DNA of 64,000 bases from assembly GCF_905475395.1 (NCBI RefSeq), contig NC_058339.1, positions 20,096,001 through 20,160,000 on the forward strand, read 5' to 3'. This DNA is from Chrysoperla carnea. Its lineage: Eukaryota; Arthropoda; Insecta; Neuroptera; Chrysopidae. Positions within the stretch are counted from its first letter, which is position 1, and every line of letters starts with the position of its first letter. Positions 50,173-61,852 of this stretch are shown here, piece after piece. A model generated the notes under the pieces. That model ran no database searches and was not told the DNA's origin. It saw only the letters and a list, made by a program, of their open reading frames with translations. The position numbers and the translations under genes are program-made.

Positions 50173-52049
50173 CTATCAAAAATGCTAGAATTATCATGAC
50201 TATCAATGTCTGAACTATCCACTGATTCCGTACCTGCCAAACCGCTGCTATTATCTCCCACCGAAACATGTGAATCACGTTGTGTAATTGTTGTCGCTGC
50301 TACTTCGGCTGCAGCTTTTTCACGACGTAATTGTACAACGGCTTTTGTTGCATTTTCCTTGGCAGTAAATTCTTCTGCCCGTCGTCCAACTTTACGTTCG
50401 AATGTTGGCTCTGTAAATTTACCAAATGGTTGTTGTGGTAATTCATTAGGCATTGGTGGTCCAGGATAATCCAATTTTGCACGTTTTAATTCTTCCATTG
50501 ATCGTTCTAATGTTGTTATAACTGTATCATCATCGTATCCAAAATCCTTATATAACTTCACCTAAACAATTAACACATCAGATGTAGAAAAATGCTACTG
50601 AAAAATTGTATTTCAACAATATACTCGTAAATTCTAATAAATCTTGGACAAAAACTCCACCTAAACAATAGTTCCTTATTTAACTATGGATATTGTAAAT
50701 TATATAAATAATTAATATTCTAGAAAATTTATCGGAATTAAACGTAACAGACAATTTATTAAAAGCAAATGTAAAGAAAAATTATACGAACTTGTATAAA
50801 TTGCACAATTAAATCCATATCATTCAATTTCATAATATTCCGTTTATGCAATTTTAAGACTGTGTAAGCCATAGCTGTTATAGCCCGTTCACCATCAAAT
50901 AAATAAATATCCCATATTCGTAAACATAAGCTAAAGGGAACCTGCAATAAAATATTTACAATATAACATCAAGATATTGTTTGTTTAACGTTCAAATTGT
51001 AGATGAAAAGTTACTTTCCGCTGGCCTGTAAAACTAATCAAAGAGACCATAAAAATACCTATCGGTTTTATCTATGGAAATTGTTTGTTCTGGAACAACT
51101 TTATTAAACATGCAGAGTATATTAAAAAACTCCAGGGAAAAGTTTCATATTTTTGTCTTTTCATTTACAGACTGGCAGTAAGTAAGCTTTTGCAGAATAT
51201 ATAAAACAAAACAAGACTTACTCTTTCTACAAAACAAACGAAGAACCATTTTAAAGAATACAAAATTGCATCTAAACCATATTTATCAAAATGTTTTTTT
51301 AATTTGGGCATAAATTTTGTAAGAATTTTATCATGATGTTCAAGAAACCTAGTTAATTTTGGAAATCCTTCAATATAAAGGCCATGCATTGCATATTTTT
51401 TATCAGTTAACAGTACAGATAATGCCCAAAATGCGTCCTCTTCATCCATATACATGAGTAAAACTCCAGCTAATCCGGACATACCTTGACAATAGCCCAC
51501 TTCCATATTATACATACCATAAGCGACAAGTACATTGAATAAAGATCTTTGTTTTAAACTATAACGTTCTCTATAATCAATATGCTCACGAAACTGACGA
51601 TTCACATCAGAATCAATTTGTCGTGCATCCGTTGACCATAGTCGTGCTAACTTCAGCATATTTTGATATACTCCAACATTATCTTTTTTCTGTTGTTCTA
51701 AATTTAATAATTTGCACCAAACTTGTGACCTAAGTGAATCAGGTATTCCTTTATAAATTCTTCTATGTAACTTATCTTTAGTGGCAGGTTTATCCCAATT
51801 CTTCAACATTTTCATCCATTTTGCTACCCTAACCATTTCAACTTCTTTCATACGTTTCTCATTTGGCTCAATCTTTTGAGGTAGACGTTCATCATGGATG
51901 AATCCATAACGATCCGCCTTATGATATACCTCGAATCCAGGATCCTCCCACGCATCAATCTGTGCGCCCGGTTCCCTACCTCGCTCATAGCGCTGAAATA
52001 TTTTTTCTCGCTCTTCAGCTGATCTTTTTAAAAGCTCGTCTTCATTCAT
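50173..52049 (-). CDS. RN-tre: RN-tre/USP6NL-type TBC-domain Rab GTPase-activating protein, N-terminal exons
   Basis: Encodes the TBC Rab-GAP part of an RN-tre (USP6NL) orthologue, a family acting on endocytic Rabs (Rab5/Rab43 class in mammals). Exons: 51222-52049 (276 codons), 50792-50941 (50 codons), and 50561 down to about 50173. The first junction is AGA|GTAAGT to TTGCAG|GTTCCC and the second CAA|GTTCGT to TTTAG|GTGAAG; both are phase 0. The TBC domain runs from about residue 95 ([16 protein letters not shown]). The arginine finger is in IDSDVNR (R151) and the glutamine finger in YCQGMSG (Q188), so both catalytic residues are present. The family hallmarks [20 protein letters not shown] and [14 protein letters not shown] follow. 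Start: ATG with an upstream 5' leader, opening [20 protein letters not shown]. The end of exon 3 is uncertain. AG|GTATGA at 50172 is the best-looking donor (phase 2), and a weaker GTGATA at 50164 gives phase 1. The C terminus must come from exons further downstream. Confidence 0.93.
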
Positions 52050-52483
52050 TCCACGCGTACTAGCAACTTCAATTTAAATCTAAACTGCATGCCGATCAAC
52101 TCACTATTCTTTTTCCAAATCCGTGGCTACGTCTACTGACACTTGTATAAGTAAAACACTAGGATTTTAATAGGCGGATCAAAAACTTATCTAATGTTAA
52201 CCAAACTAACAAACCTTGTTATGAATGTAATACGACACTAAACTCATTTTTGAATTAAACCAATTCACTTTTTATAGAATTTTAACTGATTAAACATCGT
52301 TTAACATATGAATATTATTTGAATATATTTGTACGAAATTTTTCACTATTTTATTATTTAGGAATTGTGGAACTATAATGTGTATTTGATAAAAAACAAG
52401 ACATTTCATTTACTGTATTGGATTTACATGTACGATATTTGTCTATGCTGTCATACCGACAGATTAATCAGGCAACTTTAATG

Positions 52484-52887
52484 CAGTGTTGCCAACTCTC
52501 AAAATTTTTTCCCCCTAGAGCTCCAACCAAAAACCCCTAAAATCCCCTAAAATACAATTGCTGCGAGATTCCCTTAAAAAAAAAAAAAAAAAAAAACATT
52601 ATTATAAAAATATAAATAAATGTTATTAATAAAATAAACAATTAAGTATTATTACATTAATTACATAATCGTTTATAAATAATTAATCAATAATCAAATA
52701 CCAAATTGAATTATTTAAATAATATAATTATTCGTTTTTTAACCTGAAAACCTTAAAAAAGTGAATATTCGAAGTTGAAAAAAAAATCCCTAAAAATACC
52801 CCTAAAAATATAACACCCCTAAAAAAACCCCATTAGACTTTTTAAACCCCTAAATTTGGGGGGAAAACCCCTAAGTTGGTAACCCTG
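52484..52887. mobile_element. hAT-type non-autonomous element, 404 bp, CTTTAATG duplication
   Basis: The left end is CAGTGTTGCCAACTCTCAAA and the inverted right end is CAGGGTTACCAACTTAGGGG. The flanking 8-bp duplication CTTTAATG is exact (52,476-52,483 and 52,888-52,895). Repeated ACCCCTAAAA motifs lie at both ends, with an A-tract near 52,577 and an AT-rich core. It sits about 430 bases upstream of the RN-tre start codon. Confidence 0.94.
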
Positions 52888-52895
52888 CTTTAATG

Positions 52896-54131
52896 CCATT
52901 TGAGAACATTTTAGTTCAGTCCATAATAATAGAGAGCACTGTAATTAGAAACGCAACAGTGTACAATAAATTTCCATGGGCTTGTAAAACATGAATTCGA
53001 ATTGTGTACATCTCTACACCTACGTCATACATGTAATAAGTAGTTTTTAAATCTATTTCGTTCATTAAGGTTTCATTTTCAGAACCCTAATCCAAGTTTT
53101 TAGAACCCAAAAATCTTATTGAATTAAATATGTTATACTTTACCTGTTTGGAAACCTGTCAATTAGACACAAATATCTAGATATGCCGACAAAAACAAAA
53201 TTTCCATATTCATCATATAGCTAACTAGTACTATTTAATATCTAATAAACTGATAACATGTAATATGCATGTGTCCATTTTAGTGTTATGGAATTTTAAT
53301 CATAAATGGTAAAGTTAATTTTTACGTTAGTTTTCAATAGAAAATAATTCAATTTTCAAAATAGACTTTGAAAAGCCTGAATATCCAGGAGTTTGATTTG
53401 ATATCGCATACAGACGAATTTCGTAAAATCTTATGGCACGTTGATATAACAATATAAAATTACCATGATCAGTCATATATTTATATATACATACTATACT
53501 TGAAGTAACGAAGATATTGTAAACTTATGACACAATACTGTAGTCCAGTACTCTATGTTAATGATCCATACTTTAATTCAATTTTTTCAAATTAATTTGG
53601 GCCCAGCCGAAGATTTTAAAAATAATTTTTAATTGATATTCATTCTATATGAATACAATGTTTCGAAGTAATGATAATTTATTCTGTTATTAACATTAAA
53701 AAAATTATCTTATAATTATGAACAACAAAAAGGGCGTACTTTTGCATTTATAAAAAAAGTTTAGTTAGAAGTAGAACTTTTTCTAACAATTTAAAATTTT
53801 CGAGATAAAATAAAGATCGATTTATAAATTATTAACGTTTAGCTTATAAGTATACTTAAACAAATATCCATCAACTGTAACTGTTAAATCAAATCATATT
53901 ACAAAATTTAAACTTTCGCGCCATGAATACGTGTCAAATATTGTTTTGTTACAATTTTACATGAAAATCAATTGTAAATTGGTAGAGGTTAGCTTTCAGG
54001 GAGTAATCGACACGTATATTTAAAAAGTACCGGAATTAAATTATATAAAAAATGGTAATATATTGTATAATTAAAAATTTGTAGCATACTTTTTAATATA
54101 TAGTTTTAAATTTAAGGTTCAACAAGAATTA
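52896..54131. other. Intergenic DNA upstream of TMEM258
   Basis: Holds the promoter and probably a noncoding first exon of TMEM258 within the last few hundred bases, but no TATA or Inr element stands out. No other gene is seen. Confidence 0.4.
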
Positions 54132-54356
54132 ATGACACGATATGTATCACCGGTAAATCCGGCAGTTTATCCACATTTGACATTAGTGTTATTGGGAATT
54201 GGTGTATTTTTCACTGCCTGGTTTTTCGTTTATCAAGTTACAAGCACAAAGAAAACTCGAGATATCTTCAAAGAATTATTATTATCATTAGTAGCAGCTT
54301 TGTTCTCTGGTTTTGGTGTATTATTTTTACTACTTTGGGTAGGGGTTTACGTATAA
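54132..54356 (+). CDS. TMEM258: TMEM258, oligosaccharyltransferase accessory subunit
   Basis: A 74-residue protein that matches TMEM258 along its whole length: [60 protein letters not shown] and [11 protein letters not shown]. The human protein has 79 residues and a few extra residues at the N terminus. Two membrane segments are visible, at about residues 17-37 and 50-73, with the basic TSTKKTR loop between them. In animals TMEM258 is a subunit of the oligosaccharyltransferase complex in the ER membrane, needed for N-glycosylation. The coding sequence is a single exon. A possible acceptor (AAATTTAAG followed by GTTCAAC, near 54,118) suggests a 5' UTR intron, but the upstream exon was not identified. 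The stop is about 160 bp from the stop of TSG101 on the other strand. Confidence 0.96.
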   Translation: MTRYVSPVNPAVYPHLTLVLLGIGVFFTAWFFVYQVTSTKKTRDIFKELLLSLVAALFSGFGVLFLLLWVGVYV

Positions 54357-54451
54357 AACAAACCAAAAAATGTTGTAACATAACTTTTATTAATTCTATG
54401 AATATAATTATTTCTTTATAATATAAAACTTGCATAAATCATATTTGTATT

Positions 54452-54457
54452 TTTATT
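54452..54457 (-). promoter_or_regulatory. AATAAA polyadenylation signal of TSG101
   Basis: Read on the minus strand, AATAAA lies about 60 bases beyond the TSG101 stop, in the short tail-to-tail gap with TMEM258. No canonical AATAAA follows TMEM258 on the plus strand before this point. An AT-rich AATATA variant near 54,418 is the best candidate there. The two 3' ends may therefore lie very close together or overlap. Confidence 0.6.
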
Positions 54458-54515
54458 TATCATCATTAGAAATTAAAAATATGTATTTATATCATCATCC
54501 TTTGAAAACAATCCT

Positions 54516-57015
54516 CTAACCAGCAAGACCTGCTTTTTGCCGACATTTTTGCATTAATGCTCTTAACATGAATTGTTTGTGCGATAATGTTCTAACTTGT
54601 TTTAAGAAAACATCCAAATCAATGACACCACGACGTAATGCTTCATCCATATAGTAAATTGCATCCTCTGTTGCCGCTTCTTCGGCGAATGCATTCAACA
54701 ACCTTAAAAATAACGATAGATTAAAAACAGGATTTGAATTACAAAAGAGAACATATTACTGTTTATATAACGGAGTAGTAGTAGTTACAGCATCTTCAAC
54801 ATTAAATTCTTCAGTACTAATTTTTTCAATAGCTGTTTCTAATTCTTTTTCTTTCTCTTGAAGAATTTGAAGATTTTTATCCAATTCAGCCTAATAAAAA
54901 ATAATTTTGATAGTAGAAAGTGCGGATTTTCAATTACTGGACATTTTCAAGACTCTACTATACATAAAAATATTTAATACCTGTTCTGTATCCAAACGTT
55001 GTAAAATATCTTCTAATTTCGCTTTTCCTTGTGTCAATTCTTGTTGAGTACGCCGCAAAGTATCTAATTCTGCTTGATTTTGCATAAATTGTTCCCTTAA
55101 ACGTCGTTTTAATTTATCTTCAACTGCAGAAAGCAATGATGCTCGTATATGTTCTTCAGTGATAGTTCCAGTTCCAGTCGTTGCGTTTCCAGATAATGGT
55201 GGTGACTGGCCAGCGGGATAACTTGGGTAATGTGAAGGGTACGCATTGCCATACATTGAATAAGATGGAAAGTTTGTATTTGCTGGCGGCTGTGTTGGGT
55301 ATGGAGGATATGGTCCAGAGCCACCATAAGATGTTGTTGGTGGATTGTATCCTCCACTAGGAGGATATGGCAAATAAGACGATGTAGATGTTGGAGGCAT
55401 CGGCATATACGCTTCAAAAATTTCAATTGTTAAATTTTCTCTATGTTTAACTAACAATTTCAAACGACATAATATACTATATCTAAACTTACATGTTGCT
55501 GGATAAGGCGGCATACTTGAAGGCTCATTGCGTGACTTAGCATATACAGGAGGTTGCTCACCAAAAGTCACAATCATGACTTGAATTAAACTTAATAAAT
55601 CTGAAGCATTCTATAAAAAAAATGATTTATTATAATTTACAATAGTAATAGTAAAGGAGCTAGCAACGATTTTGAGAGAGAATAGGGTATTATCGTTAGT
55701 CAAAAATAAATCATGAAATTTGTTTATATATTTTAGTACCGATAGTTACTTACTGGTGTCCAATCGTGTAAATATGGTAAATAAATTTTTCCATTATAAT
55801 CCACGTATCTTGATATTTTAATCTGCATATCTGCTGTAGGTTTTACGTAACAAATTGGCGGATTAAATGGATGCGTATTAACTAACCATATACAAACAGG
55901 AATGTTATACGATGCACCTAAAAATAGGGTATATTCATGAAATTTATATTTGGTTCAAATATTTTTCTTCCTTAACCTTAATGACTGGACATTTCAACTA
56001 AACCATTATTTTAGTAAATAATATCTTTTTAATTACTTAAAATTAATTGATAAAAGTACAAATTTAGTGAGGGCATTTAAAAATTTCTAAAACGGAAATT
56101 CAAATTTTTATACGGACGTGACATCATAGTACGGGCTTGTCAAATTTGTTGACATACTGTGTGATATTAATTACTTACATTTTATAAGGTATTTCATTAA
56201 ATCATATTATTCTACGGCTCTTTATTAGAAAACTTAATAATAACGAGTGTAACGTCTGTGTTGTAAATTAATTTTTTTAAAGTGTAAATTATACATTGAA
56301 CTGTCACCAATTGACAGATCACGTACTTATACGTCAACAACAGAGAGCGCCAAAAAACTGCGTTTAAATATCTCAAAATTATAATGTATTTTAAATATTT
56401 TTTTACACTTAAATACAGCATTTTTAAGCAGTATTTATATTTTTTACTTTATTACAACGGTGTAAACAATGAATTAAAATTTTAAAAAAATACATGAATA
56501 TTCCCTATTGATTAAAAAATTGACTACTGAACATTAAAGTTAAAAAGTACTCCGTTAATATACGTTGAAAATACACAATCATGTTTCCGGTTATTTAATC
56601 AAAATATTTATCAATGTATCGGTATCCAGTTTTAAATTTTAGATTTAATTTATATCTACTATTTAATATAGAGCAATAAAAACAATACCTTTGTACATCA
56701 CCGGAATTGTACCAGCTAAATTTACTAAGTCCATTTTCGTTCCATCATTGAAGACTAAAACAGAAAGAGAAATTAAAATAACTAAATAACTAAAACAATT
56801 CTCTCAAAAATACTTACCGTATGGTTCTAAATGGGCAGCTAATCCATTGTAATGATTTAATACACTCAATATTTCTCGACGAGTTACGTCTGGGTTTTGA
56901 TACTAAAAATACACATTAATATTAAACACACGGTAATATTAATACATAGATGTGCAAATGTTCAACTTACCCTTACAAGACATTGTTTAATTTTACTCTC
57001 ATCTTTTGCTAACAT
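54516..57015 (-). CDS. TSG101: TSG101, ESCRT-I subunit (complete, 8 coding exons)
   Basis: Encodes the ESCRT-I subunit that binds ubiquitinated cargo and P(T/S)AP motifs on endosomes for multivesicular-body sorting. Coding exons, 5' to 3': 56971-57015, 56818-56902, 56689-56754, 55754-55917, 55493-55610, 54981-55411, 54760-54890, 54516-54702. Every junction keeps phase with GT-AG ends, and most donors are GTAAGT or GTATT. The total is 1227 bases, giving 408 residues; human TSG101 has 390. Order of parts: UEV domain at about 1-145 (VFNDGTKMDLVNLAGTIPV, YNIPVCIWL, NPPICYVKP, GKIYLPYLHDW, DLLSLIQVMIVTFGEQPPV); a Pro/Tyr/Ser-rich linker at about 150-225; a coiled coil at about 230-330 (RRLREQFMQNQAELDTLRR); and the steadiness box at about 348-408 (AIYYMDEALRRGVIDLDVFL, RALMQKCRQKAGL). 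UEV domains lack the E2 catalytic cysteine. I see no PTAP in the linker. The start ATG begins MLAKDESKIKQCL, which matches the family. The gene converges with TMEM258. Family assignment is near certain; single splice sites were read by eye. Confidence 0.97.
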
Positions 57016-57760
57016 TTCCAATTAATATGTTTAATAACTTTTATTTAAGTTTAATATAAAGAGGGGTAATTATTCAATTACGAAGTTTAATGAACAACAG
57101 AGACCTGTCAAATTTTTAATTAATACACGTTTACACCATAAATTATAATAGTTTAAAAAAAAGTTTTATGGACTAAATTTTTAGAAATAGATATTTTGAT
57201 TAAAATTTTTAATATTATCCTAAAATAATAAACATAATAATTGTTTTAAATCACTTCAACAAGTTTAGTAATAAGTTCCACTATTATGAATGACTAACAT
57301 CAACATGACAATTGTTCTTTCAGTGTCGATAAAATAGACATCTGGAAAAAGAATTGAAAAATACTTTCATATCAAAAAGAAATTAAATAATCTGTAAAAA
57401 GTTAATAAAGTTTTTCAAATTTTATCTCGAAAACTAAGAACTGGCCGAAAATTTACAATAGTACTTTTGGGTTTAAAATTAGTCAAAATATATGAAAGTA
57501 GTTTTTATTTAAAAAAAGACTGCTCAGTCGTGAACTGTGACTGAACGGTCATCTAAATAATTCGCAGAGAATGTATCGGTTAAGGTTTACTGATATAGTC
57601 TCTGTAATTCGTGTTTAAACGGTCAAAAAGAAAAGGTAAAATCTGGATAAAGCCATCGTAATAACGTTCAGCAAACTTTATGATATCTCATACTTAAATT
57701 GTTTAATTTTAAAATTCGGTCACTCTTAATGAGAAACCCTTTATATCAAATTTAATTTAA

Positions 57761-58314
57761 ACAAGTGAAAACAAACAATTGACTGAGTTAATTGTTGAAA
57801 TACCATGTATAGACTAAAAAAGATATAGCCACACACACATAACTGATATTCCCATATTAAAACATACTACAAAATTTTCACCTAATTAGCGCCCTCGTGG
57901 ATAAACAGTGATGTTTACAAGAAAATGTTTCAACAAAAAGTTATTTATTTTTTTATAAGGAACATTTTTTACATTTAAACTTTTGTTCTATCTCTGACGG
58001 TTTACAAGATAGGTCTTACGGATCCAAAACCCAATTACCCTATGTTGCTCATTTACGAACTCGACCTCACTTTTTACGTCTTAAGCACACTATAAAAATT
58101 TCAGCTTGATATCTTTTTTTGTTTTTGAGTAATCGTGATGACAGATGGACAGACGACAGACGACAGACAGACAGACAGACATATGGAAATGGACTAATTA
58201 GGTGATTCTATGAACACCTCAACCAAAATTTTTTTCCTAGCTTCAATATTTTTAAGCGTTGCAAACTTGGGACTAAACTTAATATACTATGTATATTTCA
58301 TATACATGGTATAA
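57761..58314 (+). mobile_element. Repeat A, near full-length copy with expanded GACA tract
   Basis: Starts ACAAGTGAAAACAAACAATT and ATACCATGTATAGACT and ends TTCATATACATGGTATAA. The internal block has an expanded GACAGACAGACAGACAGAC run near 58,139-58,185, longer than in other copies. It lies about 750 bases upstream of the TSG101 start codon, between that gene and the possible gene at 58,804. Confidence 0.88.
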
Positions 58315-58803
58315 TGAATTAAAATAAAAGTTATCATTGAAGCATTTTTACGCAACATTATCAATTAATTTGAAAGAAACTCGATGATTGAAAACTAATT
58401 ATTTATTTCACTGGTTTCACTGTAGGCTAACGTGCTATAAATAAAACCGCTGTTGTAAAAATAATATACTTGCAAAAACATTGCAAACATGAAAAAGCAA
58501 TTGCCTATATAAACAAACAATCAAAACAACTTGATAGATGTTAGTGACATTTCACTCTTATAAATGAAATTCCAATAATAGTTTTTCTCTTAATTTGGAC
58601 TTTATTGGATGGTTAAATATTTGTTAACAAATAATGCGAATATATTTAATGGCATCTCTGTCTAATCAACGTTAATGTTATGATTTGGCAGCTAATCAGA
58701 AAAATTTTGTAATATTTTTTTAAGGCTTATCATTATGAATTTATAATCGGTTGTGATATAATTAAGTGTTGTTTAGTGTCTTTTTAATAATTTTATAATA
58801 AAA

Positions 58804-58816
58804 ATGGATGATTTAG
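58804..58816 (+). CDS. Possible first coding exon (MDDL) of an unidentified plus-strand gene
   Basis: AAAATGGATGATTTAG followed by a perfect donor GTAAGTAACC gives a start codon in an A-rich context and four codons before a phase-1 splice. About 300 bases upstream are relatively repeat-free. I could not find a following exon in the remaining 5 kb, so the gene would have to run beyond the window or contain exons too short to see. A chance match is possible. Confidence 0.3.
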
Positions 58817-60307
58817 GTAAGTAACCTTTTGTATTCAATTGTTTTATTAAAAATAACCTATAAAAGTGATGTCATCAGGCTATTTATATGTGGATACTGT
58901 GATTGTAAAAATGTAAATAAGACGACAGTTTGTTTTCATGAATGTATTCAATTTGAAATTGAAAAATTATATTGATAGGTTTAATAGAATTATAGTAAAT
59001 AGAATATAGATTGGTCACATGTAATCAGTAATAATAATGTAAATAGATATTTTCATTGATGAATTTTTGTAAGGTCATTTGAGTTTATCATCTGTTTGAT
59101 GTGATTCATTGAAAATAGTAATTTGCATGATTTTCGAAACAATAGACATTTTCACATTATAAATAAAATGTTGAATCTGAAGATATATTTTTGATATCGC
59201 TATTTAATGCTTTTAATTATCAATTTGTGTACCTACTTATAGGCATAATTGAAGTTTTCAACCTTGTAAACGAAGTTTAGGCTTAGTTTTCTAAAATATG
59301 TTGTACAAATCGTCACAGCTAAAAATCTTAGGGCAGATTGGGGATTACAGAGTTTAGTTTTAGGTTTTAGAAAGAAGGATTATTATTATAATATCAATCA
59401 ACGCACTCAAGTCTTCAAACTGGTACTTCTGTTTTATTAACATTCCTGAATTTGAAATTTTGCCTTTTACCCTTTGATAAATCAATTCTAGAGTTTGCTA
59501 CACTAAATTAAAAACCAAGACCAAGAATCTTTTGATGTTTGAAAGGTAACTTCGTCTTTAACCAATTGGGGGGCAGTGAATACTTTTTATTTCCATGGGT
59601 ATTTACTCAGAGTGGGTAATACGAAAGATGGGTCTGTGTAAACTCGCTAAAATTGTTCAGGGGAGCAAATTCCTAATATTGGGTCAAAATAAGAAAGTCA
59701 CACGAACAATTTTGTCACAAAAATATACAAGAAAAGTTATACTTTGTTGGTTTGACTTTGAGCTGAATGAATAAGTCCATAATTTTATGTAACTTGATTT
59801 TTGACAAACATTTTTGGCATAATGTTATGTTAAAACACCTACAAGATGGTATATGTTGAATGAATGAATGAAAAACTTTGTTATGGACTAATTTTAGCAT
59901 TTTTTTAGAGCTCATGTTAATTTTATTATGTCATGAAGGTTATTGTGCTTGATTTTTTCTATTATTAGATCAATAATTTTACATATAAAACAAAATTAAA
60001 AAAAATAAAAACTGCTACACTTCTTGAGTTACTTTCAAAAAAAAAAATCACTTGTTCATAGACGCTTTACAATTTTTGTGCATACATATTATAGGAAAAG
60101 TTGATTCTCTAGTAAGAGTTGACTCTCTCTAGGTAAAGTCGATTGTTACTGGTCTTTTCAGTAAAAGTTTATTGAAACCGAAAACGGAAAAGTGTTGTAA
60201 GTGATCAACATGTACTAGTCAGAGTTGACCATAGCTTGGTAAAGTAGACTATCACTGTCTTGAGGTAGTAAAAGTTGACTTTTTGCAAGGAAACGATCTA
60301 CCAGCTA
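58817..60307. other. Gene-free, possible intron of the gene starting at 58,804
   Basis: At 60,095-60,285 short phrases such as GTAAAAGTTGA, GTAAGAGTTGACT and GTAAAGTCGA recur at irregular spacing, a degenerate repeat. No downstream exon is recognised. Confidence 0.35.
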
Positions 60308-60658
60308 ATAAAAGGAGTGTCTCAAGAGTAACGGACGTCCTTGTTGCATCAGGTAGCAAATAAAATTTTAAGACAAAAATCTTCTTTTCCTTTTTGTTCC
60401 GATGCACGGATAATGAGCTATTCATTAAAATAGGCAACCAATCAGAAGCACGTTACAGCGGGGGTTGGGTGTAGTTAGAAACTAAGAGAGTGAAACGCGA
60501 AAGCTTCAATGTTGTACGTATACATACGTGTTAAATTGTGTGAATGTGTAGGAAGGGGTGGATATCCATGTATCGGATCAAAAAAATGGAATAAGACTTT
60601 TCGTCTTAGAATTTTATTTTCTATCTGATGCAACAAGGGCGTTCCTGGGACACCCTGT
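60308..60658. mobile_element. MITE with long inverted ends (CAGGGTGTCCC class)
   Basis: The block CCTTGTTGCATCAGGTAGCA and AATAAAATTTTAAGAC (60,339-60,374) is mirrored by GTCTTAGAATTTTATTTTC and TATCTGATGCAACAAGGGCG (60,602-60,640). The right terminus is GGGACACCCTGTATA. The left terminus GGAGTGTCTCAAGAGTAACG is diverged. The arms are about 60 bases. Ends starting CAGGGTGTCCC are common in insect mariner-type MITEs. Confidence 0.8.
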
Positions 60659-61852
60659 ATAATCAAAAAAATTAAAATCTAATAGAAATGTTGTAGACTA
60701 AAATTGTTACAACAAGGAAAAAAATTTATGGCATTAAGTCTGAAAACATGCCAATTTTTTAAGAAGTTCATACACATATCGAGCTAAAGACCAAAAAACA
60801 CTACATTTTAGGACTGGTACTTAAGTCTTTCGTTCGATTGATTTAGGAATACGTAAGGTTTTTGTTCCAAATAGGTATTTGCTCTATTTTGAACTTCAGT
60901 GTTCAAATAGATCAAATTGCTTAAAAACAATTACTGTAACAATTGCTGTACAATTCTCACCTCTTTTGAAGTTCAACCGCAAGTCTGTCTTCTAATACCA
61001 CATAATGAAGAAGTAATATCTTCGGCAGAATCAACTCCTGTGAGCTTCTTATTCCGTATCCTCTTTGTGTTCTTATCACATTCTTCGACCATTTAGAGTT
61101 TCAAAGCTTGCTGTTTATATTTATTAAAATATTTCCCTTCCTGCGAAAATTATATGAATTAGACTGTCATACATTTGATTAACTGTACAAATATCAATAT
61201 CATCGAACTTGATTGCATACTTACGCATACGCCCCTTTGTAACCTCATGCCTGTATATGCATGCCTACTTTGCCTTGTGGATTGTCCATGTATGCCACGA
61301 AGTGTAATACACAATACTGGTGCTTTAGGTCGGAACTTGACTGGCGCACTATCGTGCACCTATATTTCGAATAAGAATAAGAATAGAATGAATCATCAAA
61401 TAATATAAATTAATATTACTACCAGTAAAGTATAAATAATATTTATAAATCCATGTCCAATTTTGAAAGTAGATTATTTAATCGAGTTTTATTAAAATGT
61501 TCCATATAAAGTCATAACAAGCCTATATCATATTTTTAACCTTCTCATCCATCGTTCAAGTAATGCGGTCAAGTTTATATTTAAACATTTGGACAAAATT
61601 ATAAATATATCTACCAAATATAATAATTTTACAAGTATATTATATACCTATATTTGTGTTTTTTAATTATTTGGAAATTGTGTTAACACAGATGTGATTC
61701 AGAAATCATTATCAATTTTATACTACAAAGAGCGAAAAATATGGTTTGATTCAAAAAAATGATACAACCAACATAAGGAATATAGTCTAAATATTGCGTG
61801 GACCTTCCTTTATTAAACATTAAAACAATAAAAAAATTACTCTATGGTAATT

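Noticed and set aside
50206-50469. An 87-codon plus-strand gene
   Set aside because: It is antisense to exon 3 of RN-tre; the minus frame is conserved in sequence with the family.
55109-55426. A 105-codon second minus-strand frame
   Set aside because: It overlaps the TSG101 proline-rich exon in another frame and has no conserved content.
61175-61408. A 77-codon small secreted protein
   Set aside because: The start is not an ATG in good context, the frame has no hydrophobic signal pattern followed by a conserved core, and composition is ordinary for this DNA.
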